From Salipiger thiooxidans (lineage in GTDB: Bacteria; Pseudomonadota; Alphaproteobacteria; Rhodobacterales; Rhodobacteraceae), in the NCBI RefSeq assembly GCF_900102075.1, contig NZ_FNAV01000003.1, forward strand, positions 62,001-126,000: DNA of 64,000 nt. Reading direction: 5' to 3'. Shown here piece after piece: positions 22,591-31,885 of this stretch. How positions within the stretch are numbered: position 1 is the first letter of the stretch; each line of letters starts with the position of its first letter. The position numbers and the translations under genes were made by a program. The notes below the pieces were generated by a model. The model did not search any database. It saw only the letters and a program-made list of their open reading frames with translations, and was not told the DNA's origin.

Positions 22591-25401
22591 TCATGGTCTT
22601 TCCCCCGGTCCCTGCCCCACCACCGAGCCGATCGGGCCGAAGACCGGCTGGCTCTGGTCGGGGGCGGCGGATTTCTCGAGCCGCACGCGCAGGTCGAACC
22701 AGGCCGCCTGCCCGGTGACCGGGTCGGCGTTGGCCCAGCGCAGCCCGTCGCCGCGTGCGGGCAGAAGCTCGTGGATGACGTGGTTCAGCAGGAACCCCTT
22801 TGTGGCCTCGGGGGCATCGGCATCCAGCGCCCACGCCCCCTTGCGCTTGCCGATGGCGTTCCATGTCCAGACCGTGTCCTTGTTGAGCGCCGCCATGTGC
22901 GCGGCGGGCACGGTGATCTCGCCGTGGCTCGAGACGACGCGGACCCAGTCGCCGTCGGACAGCGCCAGCCGCTCCCACCAGAAGGTCGGCAGGTAGAGCG
23001 GATTGACCCCGTGGATCTGCCGCAGCCACGCGTTCTGGCCGCCCCACGAATGATACATCGCCATGGGCCGCTGGGTGATCGCGTGCACGGGATACTCGGC
23101 CGGGTCCTCGAAGGCGTCCGACATCGGCGCGTACCAGACCGGCAGCGGGTCCAGCGTGCTGCGGATGCGGCCGCGCAGATGCTCGGGCGGCTGCCGGGGC
23201 CCCTGCCCCTCGGCGGCAAGCTGGAACCGGCGGAGCGGCTCGGACCAGAGCTGGATCAGATAGGGCTGCGGCTTGTCGATCAGCCCGAAGGCCACGGCCC
23301 AGTCCTGATAGGCGCGGTTCCACGGCTTGTAATAGGCGGCCTCGGGCGGGATATGCTCGGCGTGGAAGCCGCCGTTGGCGATGTAGCTGTCGAGCTGCGC
23401 GGCGTTCGGCCCGCCCCGCCCGTGGGTCAGCCCGTGCGGCCCCATGCGCCAGCCCGTCAGCGGCCCGATGCCTGGCTTGCGCTCGTGGTTGACGATGTAG
23501 TCGGCGTAATCGGCATAGGTGGCGCTGCCGTCGGCGTTGGTCATGCCGGGCAGCCCGAGCCGCGCGCCCAGGTCCAGCAGCACCGACTGGAACGCCCGCA
23601 CGTCGCGGTCAGGCGCGATCACCGGCCAGCGAATCGCATCCGCCGCGGCCTCGGGCTCCGAGATCGGGCGGTCGAGCAGCGAGATGCAGTCGTGTCGCTC
23701 GAGATAGGTGGTGTCGGGCAGGATCAGGTCGGCATAGGCCACCATCTCCGAACTGTAGGCGTCGGAATAGATGATGCGCGGGATGACATATTCGCCGTCC
23801 TCGTCCTGCGCGGTCAGCATCTCCATCGTGCGGCGCGTGTTCATCGACGAGTTCCACGCCATGTTGGCCATGTAGAGGAACAGCGTGTCGATGCGGTAGG
23901 GATCGCCCGCCGCGGCGTTCGAGATCACCATGTGCATCAGCCCGTGCGGCGACAGCGGGTTCTCCCACGTAAAGGCCTTGTCGATGCGGACGGGGCTGCC
24001 ATCGTCCTTCAGCGCCAGATCCTCTGGGCCCAGCGGGTAGCCGAGGTGCGGCCCGTCCAGCGGCTGGCCGGGGGTGGCGCGGAAATGCGGACGCGGGTGG
24101 GCCTCGGCGGGCTTGGGATAGGGCGGCTTGAAGCGGAAGCTGCCGGGGGTCTCGACCGCACCGAGCAGGCTTTGCAGCAGGTGCAGCGCCCGGCAGGTCT
24201 GGAAGCCGTTGGCATGGGCCGAGATGCCGCGCATGGCGTGCACCGCGACCGGGCGGCCCGGCATGGTGCGGTGCTCCTTGCCGCGGAAATCGGTCCATGG
24301 CCGGTCGAGCACCACCGGCGCGTCAAAGGCGGCACGGGCGAGCTCGGCCGCCACCCGCCGGATCTGGTCGGGGGCGATGCCGCAGCGCTCGGCCACCTTC
24401 TCGGGCGCATAGACCGGATCGAGGTAGCGTTCGGCAATATCGAACATCGCCGCGCGGTGGGTGATCCCGGCGCGGCGCAGGCGACCGCGCAGGTCGGGCT
24501 CCACCCCTTCGGCATCCCACGGCGCGGCCTTGCCGCTGTGCCGGTCGATGACCAGCGGCCGGCCCTCGTCGTCGCGCAAGAAGAGCCCGTAGTCCGGAGA
24601 CCTGGGATCGCTGTCCAGCAGAACCGGCGCGTTGGTGAACCGCGCGAGGAACTCGAGGTCGATCTTCCCCGCCCGCAGAAGCTCGTGCACCAGCGACAGG
24701 ATGAAGAGCCCGTCGGTGCCCGGCGTGATCCCCACCCATTCGTCGGCGATGGCGTTGTAGCCCGAGCGGATCGGGTTCACGCCGACGATTTTCGCGCCAC
24801 GCTCCTTCAGCCGTGCCAGCCCCAGCTTGATCGGGTTGCTGTCGTGGTCCTCGGCCACCCCGAAGAGCAGCAGCAGGCGCGCGTGCTCCCAGTCGGGCGC
24901 GCCGAACTCCCAGAACGAGCCGCCCAGCGTATAGATCCCCGCCGCCGCCATGTTGACCGAGCAGAACCCGCCATGCGCCGCGAAATTGGGCGTGCCGAAC
25001 TGCTGCGCCCACCAGCCGGTGAAGCTTTGCGACTGGTCGCGCCCGGTGAAGAAGGCGAGCTTCTCGGGCGCCGTCTCGCGCAGGGGCTTCAGCCAAGACA
25101 CCGCGGTGGCGAGCGCCTCCTCCCAGCTGATCTCCTCGAAGGTGCCCGACCCGCGCGGCCCGACCCGGCGCAGCGGCGCCCGCAGGCGTGCCGGAGAGGT
25201 CGCCTGCATCAGCCCGGCGGAGCCCTTGGCACAGAGCACGCCGCGATTGACCGGGTGGTCGCGGTTGCCCTCGATGTAGACGAGCTTGCCGCCCTTGAGG
25301 TGCACGTTGATGCCACAGCGACAGGCGCACATGTAGCACGTCGTCTTGCGGATCTCGTCCGATACCCGTGGGGCTAGCTCGATCTGCGTCTCAGCGGTCA
25401 T
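22591..25401 (-). CDS. SoeA-like molybdopterin oxidoreductase catalytic subunit
   Basis: 936 residues, DMSO-reductase superfamily. A 4Fe-4S motif lies at Cys22-x2-Cys25-x3-Cys29-x27-Cys57, followed by KGSAGL. The likely molybdenum ligand is the Cys of HGGFCSVNMAAAG (about residue 145). The MPT-binding parts continue through VAEDHDSNPIKLG and NPIRSGYNA. The C-terminal molydop-binding domain is near 750-900 (QNAWLRQIHGVNPLY, SHGEITVPA). There is no twin-arginine signal, so it faces the cytoplasm, as in SoeABC sulfite dehydrogenase and unlike periplasmic DMSO or thiosulfate enzymes. Sulfite oxidation to sulfate is the best guess; other substrates are possible. Start ATG at 25401; first gene of a five-gene operon. 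Confidence 0.8.
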   Translation of the reverse strand: MTAETQIELAPRVSDEIRKTTCYMCACRCGINVHLKGGKLVYIEGNRDHPVNRGVLCAKGSAGLMQATSPARLRAPLRRVGPRGSGTFEEISWEEALATAVSWLKPLRETAPEKLAFFTGRDQSQSFTGWWAQQFGTPNFAAHGGFCSVNMAAAGIYTLGGSFWEFGAPDWEHARLLLLFGVAEDHDSNPIKLGLARLKERGAKIVGVNPIRSGYNAIADEWVGITPGTDGLFILSLVHELLRAGKIDLEFLARFTNAPVLLDSDPRSPDYGLFLRDDEGRPLVIDRHSGKAAPWDAEGVEPDLRGRLRRAGITHRAAMFDIAERYLDPVYAPEKVAERCGIAPDQIRRVAAELARAAFDAPVVLDRPWTDFRGKEHRTMPGRPVAVHAMRGISAHANGFQTCRALHLLQSLLGAVETPGSFRFKPPYPKPAEAHPRPHFRATPGQPLDGPHLGYPLGPEDLALKDDGSPVRIDKAFTWENPLSPHGLMHMVISNAAAGDPYRIDTLFLYMANMAWNSSMNTRRTMEMLTAQDEDGEYVIPRIIYSDAYSSEMVAYADLILPDTTYLERHDCISLLDRPISEPEAAADAIRWPVIAPDRDVRAFQSVLLDLGARLGLPGMTNADGSATYADYADYIVNHERKPGIGPLTGWRMGPHGLTHGRGGPNAAQLDSYIANGGFHAEHIPPEAAYYKPWNRAYQDWAVAFGLIDKPQPYLIQLWSEPLRRFQLAAEGQGPRQPPEHLRGRIRSTLDPLPVWYAPMSDAFEDPAEYPVHAITQRPMAMYHSWGGQNAWLRQIHGVNPLYLPTFWWERLALSDGDWVRVVSSHGEITVPAAHMAALNKDTVWTWNAIGKRKGAWALDADAPEATKGFLLNHVIHELLPARGDGLRWANADPVTGQAAWFDLRVRLEKSAAPDQSQPVFGPIGSVVGQGPGERP

Positions 25402-25519
25402 GGGGCCTCCGTGAGACAGAGGCTAGGGCGACAAACTCAATCTGACCAGTACCTTCGCACCGACTTGTGGACGACGGGCCCAAACGCGCCGACCGCTGCG
25501 GTTGCCGATCCCCCGCGGC

Positions 25520-26692
25520 TCAGCGGCGCAGCGCCGCGACGCCCGCGCGCAGATGCCGGGCCACGGTCTGCCCCCAGGCGTCCCAGTTCAGCGCTTCCTC
25601 GAACTCTGCCCGCGCCGCCCGGGCGAGCGAGCCGTAGATCCCGGGGCTGTCGACGTAGCTCTCGATGAGCTGGGCGAAGTCGCGCGGCCCGCTGCCTGGC
25701 GGCAGGGCGTGGCCGTTGGCACCGTCGCGCACCGGCACCCCGCCCACGTCGAGACAGAGCGACGGCAGCCCGTGCGCCGAGGCCTCACAGAAGGCGAAAC
25801 CGTAGCTCTCGTACGATGGCTGCACGAGGAAATGCGCCCGCGAAAAGCAGCGGTCGAAGGTCTTCACATCGGCGGGCACGGTCTTGTCGAGTTGCGGATG
25901 CACGGTGACGCAATCGTCGCGATGCGCGTCGGGCGGCTCGCAGCCGATCACCGTCAGCCGCGCGTCGAGCCCGCGGGCGCGCAGCAGCCGCATGGTCTCG
26001 AAGGCGATGGGCCCGCCCTTGGCCCGCCAGTCGCGCCCCACCAGCAGGAGTTCGAGCGGGCGGTCCCGGTCGATGGGCGGCGGCCTGACATCGGCTGGCG
26101 GCACGCTGAGCCCTGCGCCCCACGGCACCACCAGCGACTGCCCGACGCGGAGGCCGTAGCGCGCCTCGGCCGCGTCGCGAAGCCAGCGCGAGGGCCAGAA
26201 CAGCAGGTCCGTGCCGCGCAGCACCCGGCGCTCGCGGGCCTCGACCCAGGCGTCGAGCCTTCGCCCGCCCGGAAAGCGCGAGGGGTGGGCCTGCCCGATC
26301 TCGGAGGTGCGGTAGATGGTCTGGGTCGCGTCCGAGGAAAACGCCGTCACCATCGGATAGGGCGGCGCGAGCCCGCTGAGAGAATGCAATGCATAGGCAC
26401 AGAAGAGCGCGTCGTAGCGGGACCGCGACAGCTCGGCCCGGAGCGCGCGCGCCACCACCGGCGCCAGTGCAAACTGCGTGCGCCAGCGCAGGCGCAGGGA
26501 CATGCTGTCCGGCAGGCGCGCGACGGCGCGGCGCAACCGCTCTGCCGCGCCCCAGCCCTGCGGCAGGATCGTGACCTCGCCCGCGTGCCTGCACAGGGCC
26601 TCGTACATATGCCTGTTGCCGCCCGAATACATGTACGGGTCCAGCGGCGAGAAATCGCACAGGTACGCGATGTTCAGTCGCGGCTCCGACAC
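25520..26692 (-). CDS. GT4-type glycosyltransferase
   Basis: 390 residues, GT-B fold. The N-terminal acceptor domain begins LNIAYLCDFSPLDPYMYSGGN. The donor domain has LLLVGRDWRAKGG (about residue 225) and the E-x7-E motif ESYGFAFCEASAHG (about 310-318), typical of retaining family 4 transferases using nucleotide-sugars. Left-most gene of the polysaccharide locus; divergent from the polymerase gene across 250 bases that probably hold both promoters. The 118-base gap to the molybdoenzyme operon downstream separates the two functions. Sugar specificity unknown. Confidence 0.85.
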   Translation of the reverse strand: MSEPRLNIAYLCDFSPLDPYMYSGGNRHMYEALCRHAGEVTILPQGWGAAERLRRAVARLPDSMSLRLRWRTQFALAPVVARALRAELSRSRYDALFCAYALHSLSGLAPPYPMVTAFSSDATQTIYRTSEIGQAHPSRFPGGRRLDAWVEARERRVLRGTDLLFWPSRWLRDAAEARYGLRVGQSLVVPWGAGLSVPPADVRPPPIDRDRPLELLLVGRDWRAKGGPIAFETMRLLRARGLDARLTVIGCEPPDAHRDDCVTVHPQLDKTVPADVKTFDRCFSRAHFLVQPSYESYGFAFCEASAHGLPSLCLDVGGVPVRDGANGHALPPGSGPRDFAQLIESYVDSPGIYGSLARAARAEFEEALNWDAWGQTVARHLRAGVAALRR

Positions 26693-26942
26693 CGTTCAAA
26701 TCCCGACTATTCCGGTCCCGTCCCGGGTCTGGCAAAGCAATGCGGCAAGATCATGACCCGCAAAGCGGCCCTTTGGGACACCGCGGGGGACTGGTGAAAT
26801 TTGCCACATCGCCCTGCCCCGCCCTCCGTGCGCCGATTTCCGAGGGCGACAGGCCGCGCCGCCCCTGCTATGGTCAATCCGCATTCCGGGGCATGGGGGG
26901 CCATCGGAATGTCGCAAGTTGTTGTGTGAGCGAAGCATCCGT

Positions 26943-28343
26943 ATGCCCAACCCTCTGGCCTATCTCATGCTGGCCGTGTGGCCCGTGGTCACCATCGTGC
27001 TGTTCCGCCGGCTGCCGGTGGACCGGGCCCTGATCCTGTCGCTGATGCTGGGCTACCTGTTCCTGCCCGAGCCGCCCGCCGCCTTTGACCTGCCGCTCGC
27101 GCCGCCGCTGGTGAAGCACAACATCCCCGCGCTCACCGCCTTTGCCTTCGTGCTGTGGAAATACGGGCCGCAGGGGCTGATCCTGCCGCAATCTCCGGTG
27201 GGCAAGCTGCTGCTGATCACCTTCGTGCTGTCGCCGGTGATGACCGCGATGACCAACACCGACCCGGTGTTCTTCGGGCAGATCGGCCTGCCGGGGCTCG
27301 GCATCAAGGATGCGCTGGCGCTGGTCGTGCAGCAGTTCCTGCTGGTGCTGCCCTTCCTGCTTGCCCGCCAGTATCTCGCCGACGGCGGTGCCCAGCGCTA
27401 CTTCCTGCTGGCGCTGATGGTCTGCGGGCTGATCTACTCGGTCCCGATGCTGATCGAGATGCGCCTGTCGCCGCAGCTCAACCGCTGGATCTACGGCTAC
27501 TACCAGCACCTCTTCGGGCAATCGATCCGCGCCAACGGCTACCGCCCCGTGGTGTTCCTCTACCACGGGCTCTGGGTGGCGTTCTTCATCTTCACCTCCG
27601 CCGTGGCGGCGCTGGCGCTGTGGCGGCTCGACGCCCGGATGCACACCTTCAGGACCGTGGCGGCGGCGCTCTACCTGACCCTCATCCTTGTGCTGTCGAA
27701 GTCGCTGGGCGCGCTGATCTTCGCCGTGGGCGCGATCCCCATGGTGGTGTTCTTCAGCCGCCAGATGCAGATCAAGGTCGCGATCCTGATCGGCCTGCTC
27801 GCCATCGGCTACCCGGTCATGAAGGGCGCCCACCTTGTTCCCGAAGAGCGCATCCTCGCGGCGGTGTCGCAATTCGACAAAGAGCGCTCCTACTCGCTCG
27901 AGTTCCGCTTCGACAACGAGAACGTCCTGCTCGACCGCGCCTACCAGAAGCCGGTGTTCGGCTGGGGCAGCTGGGGCCGGAACCAGATCCTCGACCCGGT
28001 CTCGGGTGCCAGCCTGACGGTCACCGACGGGCGCTGGATCATCGTCATCGGGGTCTACGGCTGGGTCGGCTTCCTCGCCGAGTTCGGCCTGCTGGTGCTG
28101 CCGCTCCTGCTGCTCTGGCGCGAGGCCATGGCCGCGCGCGAGGATGCCATCTCGCCCTTCATCGCGCCGCTGTCGCTGCTGCTGGCGATCAACATCTTCG
28201 ACATGCTGCCCAACGCCACGCTGACGCCGCTCACATGGCTGCTGGCGGGGGCGCTCACCGGCTATGCCGAGACCCTGCGCAGCGCCCGGCTGCGGCAGGG
28301 CCCCGCCCCCGGCAGGACGCCGGGCTGGCAATCCATCATGTAA
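26943..28343 (+). CDS. O-antigen ligase/polymerase-like membrane protein
   Basis: 466 residues with about ten to twelve hydrophobic helices. A large periplasmic loop around residues 290-360 contains FRFDNENVLLDRAYQKPVFGWG, very like the Wzy_C/ligase region seen in exopolysaccharide polymerases, where an Arg/Tyr-rich loop precedes PxFGxG. It probably polymerises repeat units on the periplasmic side in a Wzx/Wzy pathway. ATG at 26943 is preferred to an in-frame TTG at 26919 by position, but neither has a good ribosome site. First gene of the plus-strand block running to 34211. Confidence 0.75.
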   Translation: MPNPLAYLMLAVWPVVTIVLFRRLPVDRALILSLMLGYLFLPEPPAAFDLPLAPPLVKHNIPALTAFAFVLWKYGPQGLILPQSPVGKLLLITFVLSPVMTAMTNTDPVFFGQIGLPGLGIKDALALVVQQFLLVLPFLLARQYLADGGAQRYFLLALMVCGLIYSVPMLIEMRLSPQLNRWIYGYYQHLFGQSIRANGYRPVVFLYHGLWVAFFIFTSAVAALALWRLDARMHTFRTVAAALYLTLILVLSKSLGALIFAVGAIPMVVFFSRQMQIKVAILIGLLAIGYPVMKGAHLVPEERILAAVSQFDKERSYSLEFRFDNENVLLDRAYQKPVFGWGSWGRNQILDPVSGASLTVTDGRWIIVIGVYGWVGFLAEFGLLVLPLLLLWREAMAAREDAISPFIAPLSLLLAINIFDMLPNATLTPLTWLLAGALTGYAETLRSARLRQGPAPGRTPGWQSIM

Positions 28344-28356
28344 GGGGCCGGTGGCC

Positions 28357-29655
28357 GTGACGACCTCTCCGACGCGCCCCCGCGTTCTTGCCATCGCCGA
28401 GGCGGCCAACCCGGAATGGGTGAGCGTGCCGCTGGTCGGCTGGTCGCTCGCCTCGGCCCTGCGCGAGGTCGCCGACGTGCACATCGTCACGCAGGTGCGC
28501 AACCGCGACGCCTTCCTGCGCGCAGGCCTTACCGAGGGCCGCGACTTCACCGCCATCGATTCCGAGGCCATCGCCCGCCCGCTCTGGGCGCTGGCGGAAC
28601 GGCTGCGCATGGGCGAGGGCAAGGGCTGGACCATGGTGCAGACGATCAACGCCATCGCATACCCGTGGTTCGAGCGCCTCGTCTGGCAGCGCTTCGGCCC
28701 CGGCATCCGCGCCGGCAAGTGGGACGTGGTACACCGCATCACGCCGCTGTCGCCGACGATCTCGTCCTCGCTGGCGGGGCATTGCGCCAAGGCGGGCGTG
28801 CCCTTCGTGCTCGGTCCGCTGAACGGCGGGGTTCCGTGGCCGCAGGGTTTCGACGCCGAGCGCCGGCAGGAGAAGGAATGGCTGAGCTACCTGCGCTCGG
28901 TCTACAAGCTGCTGCCCGGGCGCGGCGCGACGCTGCGCCATGCGGCGGCGGTGCTCGTGGGCTCGCGCCACACCGAGGGCGAGATCCCCGCCCGCCACCG
29001 CCCGAAGACCATCTACCTGCCCGAGAACGGTATAGATCCGTCGCGGTTCAACCGGGTTGCCGCGCCCGAACCCGGCGTGCTGCGCGCCTGCTTCGTCGGG
29101 CGGCTGGTGCCCTACAAGGGGCCGGACATGCTGCTCGACGCCGCCGCCCCCCTTTTGCGCGTCGGGCGTCTCAGGCTCGAGGTGATCGGCGACGGCCCGA
29201 TGCGCGCGGATCTCGAGGCGCAGGCCGCGCGCGCCGGCACAGGCGCGGCGGTGACCTTTCACGGCTGGAAAGCGCACCACGAGGTGCAGGACATCATGGC
29301 CCGCTGCCACCTCCTGTCCTTCCCGTCGATCCGCGAGTTCGGCGGCGGCGTGGTGCTCGAGGCGATGGCGCTGGGCGTAGTGCCGCTGGTGGTCGACTAC
29401 GCCGGACCCGGAGAGCTGGTAGCGCCCGGTACCGGGCTCAAGGTGCCCTGCGGCCGGCGCGAGGGCATCGTCCGCGACATGGGCGCGGCACTCGCGGCAC
29501 TTGCCGTCGATCCCTCCGGTCTGCCCGCCATGGCGGCGGCGGCGCGGGCACGGGTGCAAGACAAGTTCACATGGCAACGCAAGGCCGCGCAGGTGGCCGA
29601 GGTCTACGACTGGCTGCGGCGGGACCCGTCAGGCCCGGCACCAAAGGTCTTCTGA
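28357..29655 (+). CDS. GT4-type glycosyltransferase
   Basis: About 432 residues. GT-B fold with the donor-domain signature CFVGRLVPYKGPDMLLDA (about residue 245) and IGDGPMR, and the E-x7-E motif REFGGGVVLEAMALG (about 325). The N-terminal half has LGPLNGGVPWPQGF, common in GT4 enzymes of exopolysaccharide loci. The start is a GTG: 28357 lies 9 bases after AAGGGG, and 28351 is the alternative. It follows the polymerase gene by 13 bases. Adds one sugar of the repeat unit; donor unknown. Confidence 0.85.
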   Translation: MTTSPTRPRVLAIAEAANPEWVSVPLVGWSLASALREVADVHIVTQVRNRDAFLRAGLTEGRDFTAIDSEAIARPLWALAERLRMGEGKGWTMVQTINAIAYPWFERLVWQRFGPGIRAGKWDVVHRITPLSPTISSSLAGHCAKAGVPFVLGPLNGGVPWPQGFDAERRQEKEWLSYLRSVYKLLPGRGATLRHAAAVLVGSRHTEGEIPARHRPKTIYLPENGIDPSRFNRVAAPEPGVLRACFVGRLVPYKGPDMLLDAAAPLLRVGRLRLEVIGDGPMRADLEAQAARAGTGAAVTFHGWKAHHEVQDIMARCHLLSFPSIREFGGGVVLEAMALGVVPLVVDYAGPGELVAPGTGLKVPCGRREGIVRDMGAALAALAVDPSGLPAMAAAARARVQDKFTWQRKAAQVAEVYDWLRRDPSGPAPKVF

Positions 29656-29815
29656 GCCCCCGCGGCAGTTGACGATTGCGAAACACTTGCCGAATAACCT
29701 CCGCCCCGCCGCCTCCTTGCCTTCGTGTTGCCCCAGTTCGCCATATGCTCCCCGCAACATGCGGCGACGGGGATCGGCGCGCACCAGTCAGACCGGAGAA
29801 TCCGGGTAGCGGATC

Positions 29816-31885
29816 ATGATGCAGGCCGAGGCCACCAAGACCGACCCATCCGCCCCTGCCGCGGGCCATGGCGCGCTGCCTTACCGGAGCGACATCGACG
29901 GGCTCCGCGCCGTCGCGGTGCTGGGCGTGCTGTTCTACCACTTCGGCGTACCCGGCCTTGGCGGCGGCTTCGTCGGCGTCGACGTGTTCTTCGTCATCTC
30001 GGGCTTCCTGATCGGCGGCATCCTCTGGCGCGAATACGATTGCACCGGGCGCATCCGCCTGTCGCAGTTCTACATCCGCCGCTTCCGGCGCCTCGCCCCC
30101 GCCTTCTTCACCATGGCCTTCGTCACCGCGGTCTTCGCCTGGGCCCTGCTGCTGCCCTTCGAGTTCCGCGAGTTCGGCAAGCAGCTCATCGCCTCGACCG
30201 TCTATCTCTCGAACGCGCTGTTCTTCCGGCAGGCGGGCTATTTCGACACCGTGTCCGAAGAAAAGCCGCTTCTGCACACATGGTCGCTGGCGGTCGAGGA
30301 ACAGTTCTACATCTTCCTGCCGCTCTTCATCCTGCTCTTCGCGCGCAACCGGCGGGCGCTGCTGGTCGCGCTGGTCGCCTGCTGGGCCGCCTCGCTGGCG
30401 TCCTGCATCGCGCTGACGCCACGCCTGCAGACCGCGACCTTCTACCTCTTCCCCTTCCGCGCGTGGGAGCTGCTGAGCGGCGTGCTCCTTGCAATTTGGG
30501 GGTGCGAGACGGGGCGACGCTGGCGCGGCTCGGGGTTCCTCAGCTACCTCGGCCTCGCGCTGGTGCTGGTCTCGGTTGTCGCCATGCCCGCGGGGCATGC
30601 CTTCCCCGGCGCGCTGGCGCTGGTACCGGTGCTGGGCACCGTGCTGCTGCTCGCCAACGGTTGCGGCCGCAACCACGTGAACCGGCTGCTGTCGAGCCGC
30701 AGGGCGGTCTTCGTCGGCCGCATCTCCTATTCGCTCTACCTCTGGCACTGGCCGGTGCTGACCCTGTCGCTCTACCTGCGCGGCGGCTACGCCAACCTTG
30801 CCGAGGCGATGGCGTGGATGGCGCTCTCGGCGCTGCTCGCCTGGCTGTCGTGGCGCTTTGTCGAGACCCCGGCGCGGCAGCTGCGCCTCCCCGGGCTCGT
30901 CATCCTCGGCGGCACCGTGACCGCCTCGGCGGCGGCGCTGGCGCTGGGGTTCTGGCTTTACCGCACCGACGGCATGCCCGACCGCTTCGGCCCCGACGTG
31001 CGCCCCCACATCGCCGCCTCGGCGGATTTCCTGCAGGACTGGAGCCGCTGCCACACGCCCGATGACGGCCCGCTCGAGGGGCTCGAGGTCTGCCCGATCG
31101 GCCCCGAGGGCCCGCCCCGGGTGCTGGTCTGGGGCGACAGCCACGTGCGCGCCTTCAAGGAGGGGCTCGACCTCGCCGCGCACGAGGCCGCGACGCCGGG
31201 GCTCATCCTCTGGCGCGCCGGCTGCCCGCCGCTCTTCGGCATCCACAAGGTCGAGAGCGCCGCCACCCCGGCCGAGGACACCGCCTGCAGCGACGCCAAC
31301 TGGCAGATCCGCCAGAGCTTCGGCAGCCTGCCCGGGCTCGAGAAGATCCTGCTGATCGGGCGCTGGACCTATTACGCCAGCGGCACCGGCATCGGGCTCG
31401 ACGCCGCCAACACCATTGCCATTCACCCGCACCAGACACCGACGCGCATCGACGAGCTGCAGGAAGACATCGTCAACGCCGCCGCCGGCACCACGGTCTC
31501 GGAACTGCTCGACTGGTTCGACGAGGTGGTGGTGCTGCGCCAGCCGCCCGAGCTGGCCGAGTACGACAGCCGCCTCGCCGCGCGCGAGGCCGCCCACCGC
31601 GACTGGCCGCTGGCACGGGCGCCGGTGACCCGGCCCGAGATCCTGCGCGCCGAACTCGCCGAGCGCGTCGCCGCCTCCGAAGCGCCGTGGCGCGCGATGG
31701 CCGAGGCCGGTGCCGTCACTCTGATCGACCCGTGGCCGCGGCTCTGCGACGACCTCGCCTGCCACGCGCTGGTTGACGGCAAGGGCTACTACTTCGACAA
31801 CAATCACATGACCAACACCGCCGCCCGCGACCTTCGTGATCTCTTTGCCCCGGTCTTCGCCCACGACGGGGGCGCCGGTTCGTGA
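29816..31885 (+). CDS. OafA-type acyltransferase with SGNH domain
   Basis: 689 residues. Residues about 20-370 form the AT3 membrane acyltransferase: RSDIDGLRAVAVLGVLFYHFG (start motif with catalytic His in YHFG), GFVGVDVFFVISGFLIGG, FYIRRFRRLAPA, HTWSLAVEEQFY and RISYSLYLWHWPV. Residues about 400-680 form a periplasmic SGNH hydrolase-like domain with VLVWGDSHVRAF (block I, Ser) and FDNNHMTNTAA (block V, Asp/His). Enzymes of this fusion add acetyl or other short acyl groups to surface glycans. ATG at 29816 or 29819. It lies 160 bases after the GT4 gene and overlaps the next gene by four bases. Confidence 0.9.
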   Translation: MMQAEATKTDPSAPAAGHGALPYRSDIDGLRAVAVLGVLFYHFGVPGLGGGFVGVDVFFVISGFLIGGILWREYDCTGRIRLSQFYIRRFRRLAPAFFTMAFVTAVFAWALLLPFEFREFGKQLIASTVYLSNALFFRQAGYFDTVSEEKPLLHTWSLAVEEQFYIFLPLFILLFARNRRALLVALVACWAASLASCIALTPRLQTATFYLFPFRAWELLSGVLLAIWGCETGRRWRGSGFLSYLGLALVLVSVVAMPAGHAFPGALALVPVLGTVLLLANGCGRNHVNRLLSSRRAVFVGRISYSLYLWHWPVLTLSLYLRGGYANLAEAMAWMALSALLAWLSWRFVETPARQLRLPGLVILGGTVTASAAALALGFWLYRTDGMPDRFGPDVRPHIAASADFLQDWSRCHTPDDGPLEGLEVCPIGPEGPPRVLVWGDSHVRAFKEGLDLAAHEAATPGLILWRAGCPPLFGIHKVESAATPAEDTACSDANWQIRQSFGSLPGLEKILLIGRWTYYASGTGIGLDAANTIAIHPHQTPTRIDELQEDIVNAAAGTTVSELLDWFDEVVVLRQPPELAEYDSRLAAREAAHRDWPLARAPVTRPEILRAELAERVAASEAPWRAMAEAGAVTLIDPWPRLCDDLACHALVDGKGYYFDNNHMTNTAARDLRDLFAPVFAHDGGAGS

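Noticed and set aside
22771-25377. An 868-codon plus-strand frame opposite the molybdenum enzyme
   Set aside because: Antisense shadow; the minus strand holds the cysteine cluster and cofactor motifs.
21111-25401. DMSO reductase DmsABC as the name for the molybdenum operon
   Set aside because: The catalytic subunit lacks a twin-arginine signal and has a probable Cys rather than Ser ligand, which fits cytoplasmic SoeABC-like enzymes better.
29669-29691. TTGACG with GAATAA 17 bases later as a promoter of the acyltransferase gene
   Set aside because: The -10 part matches the consensus at only two of six positions, too weak to call.
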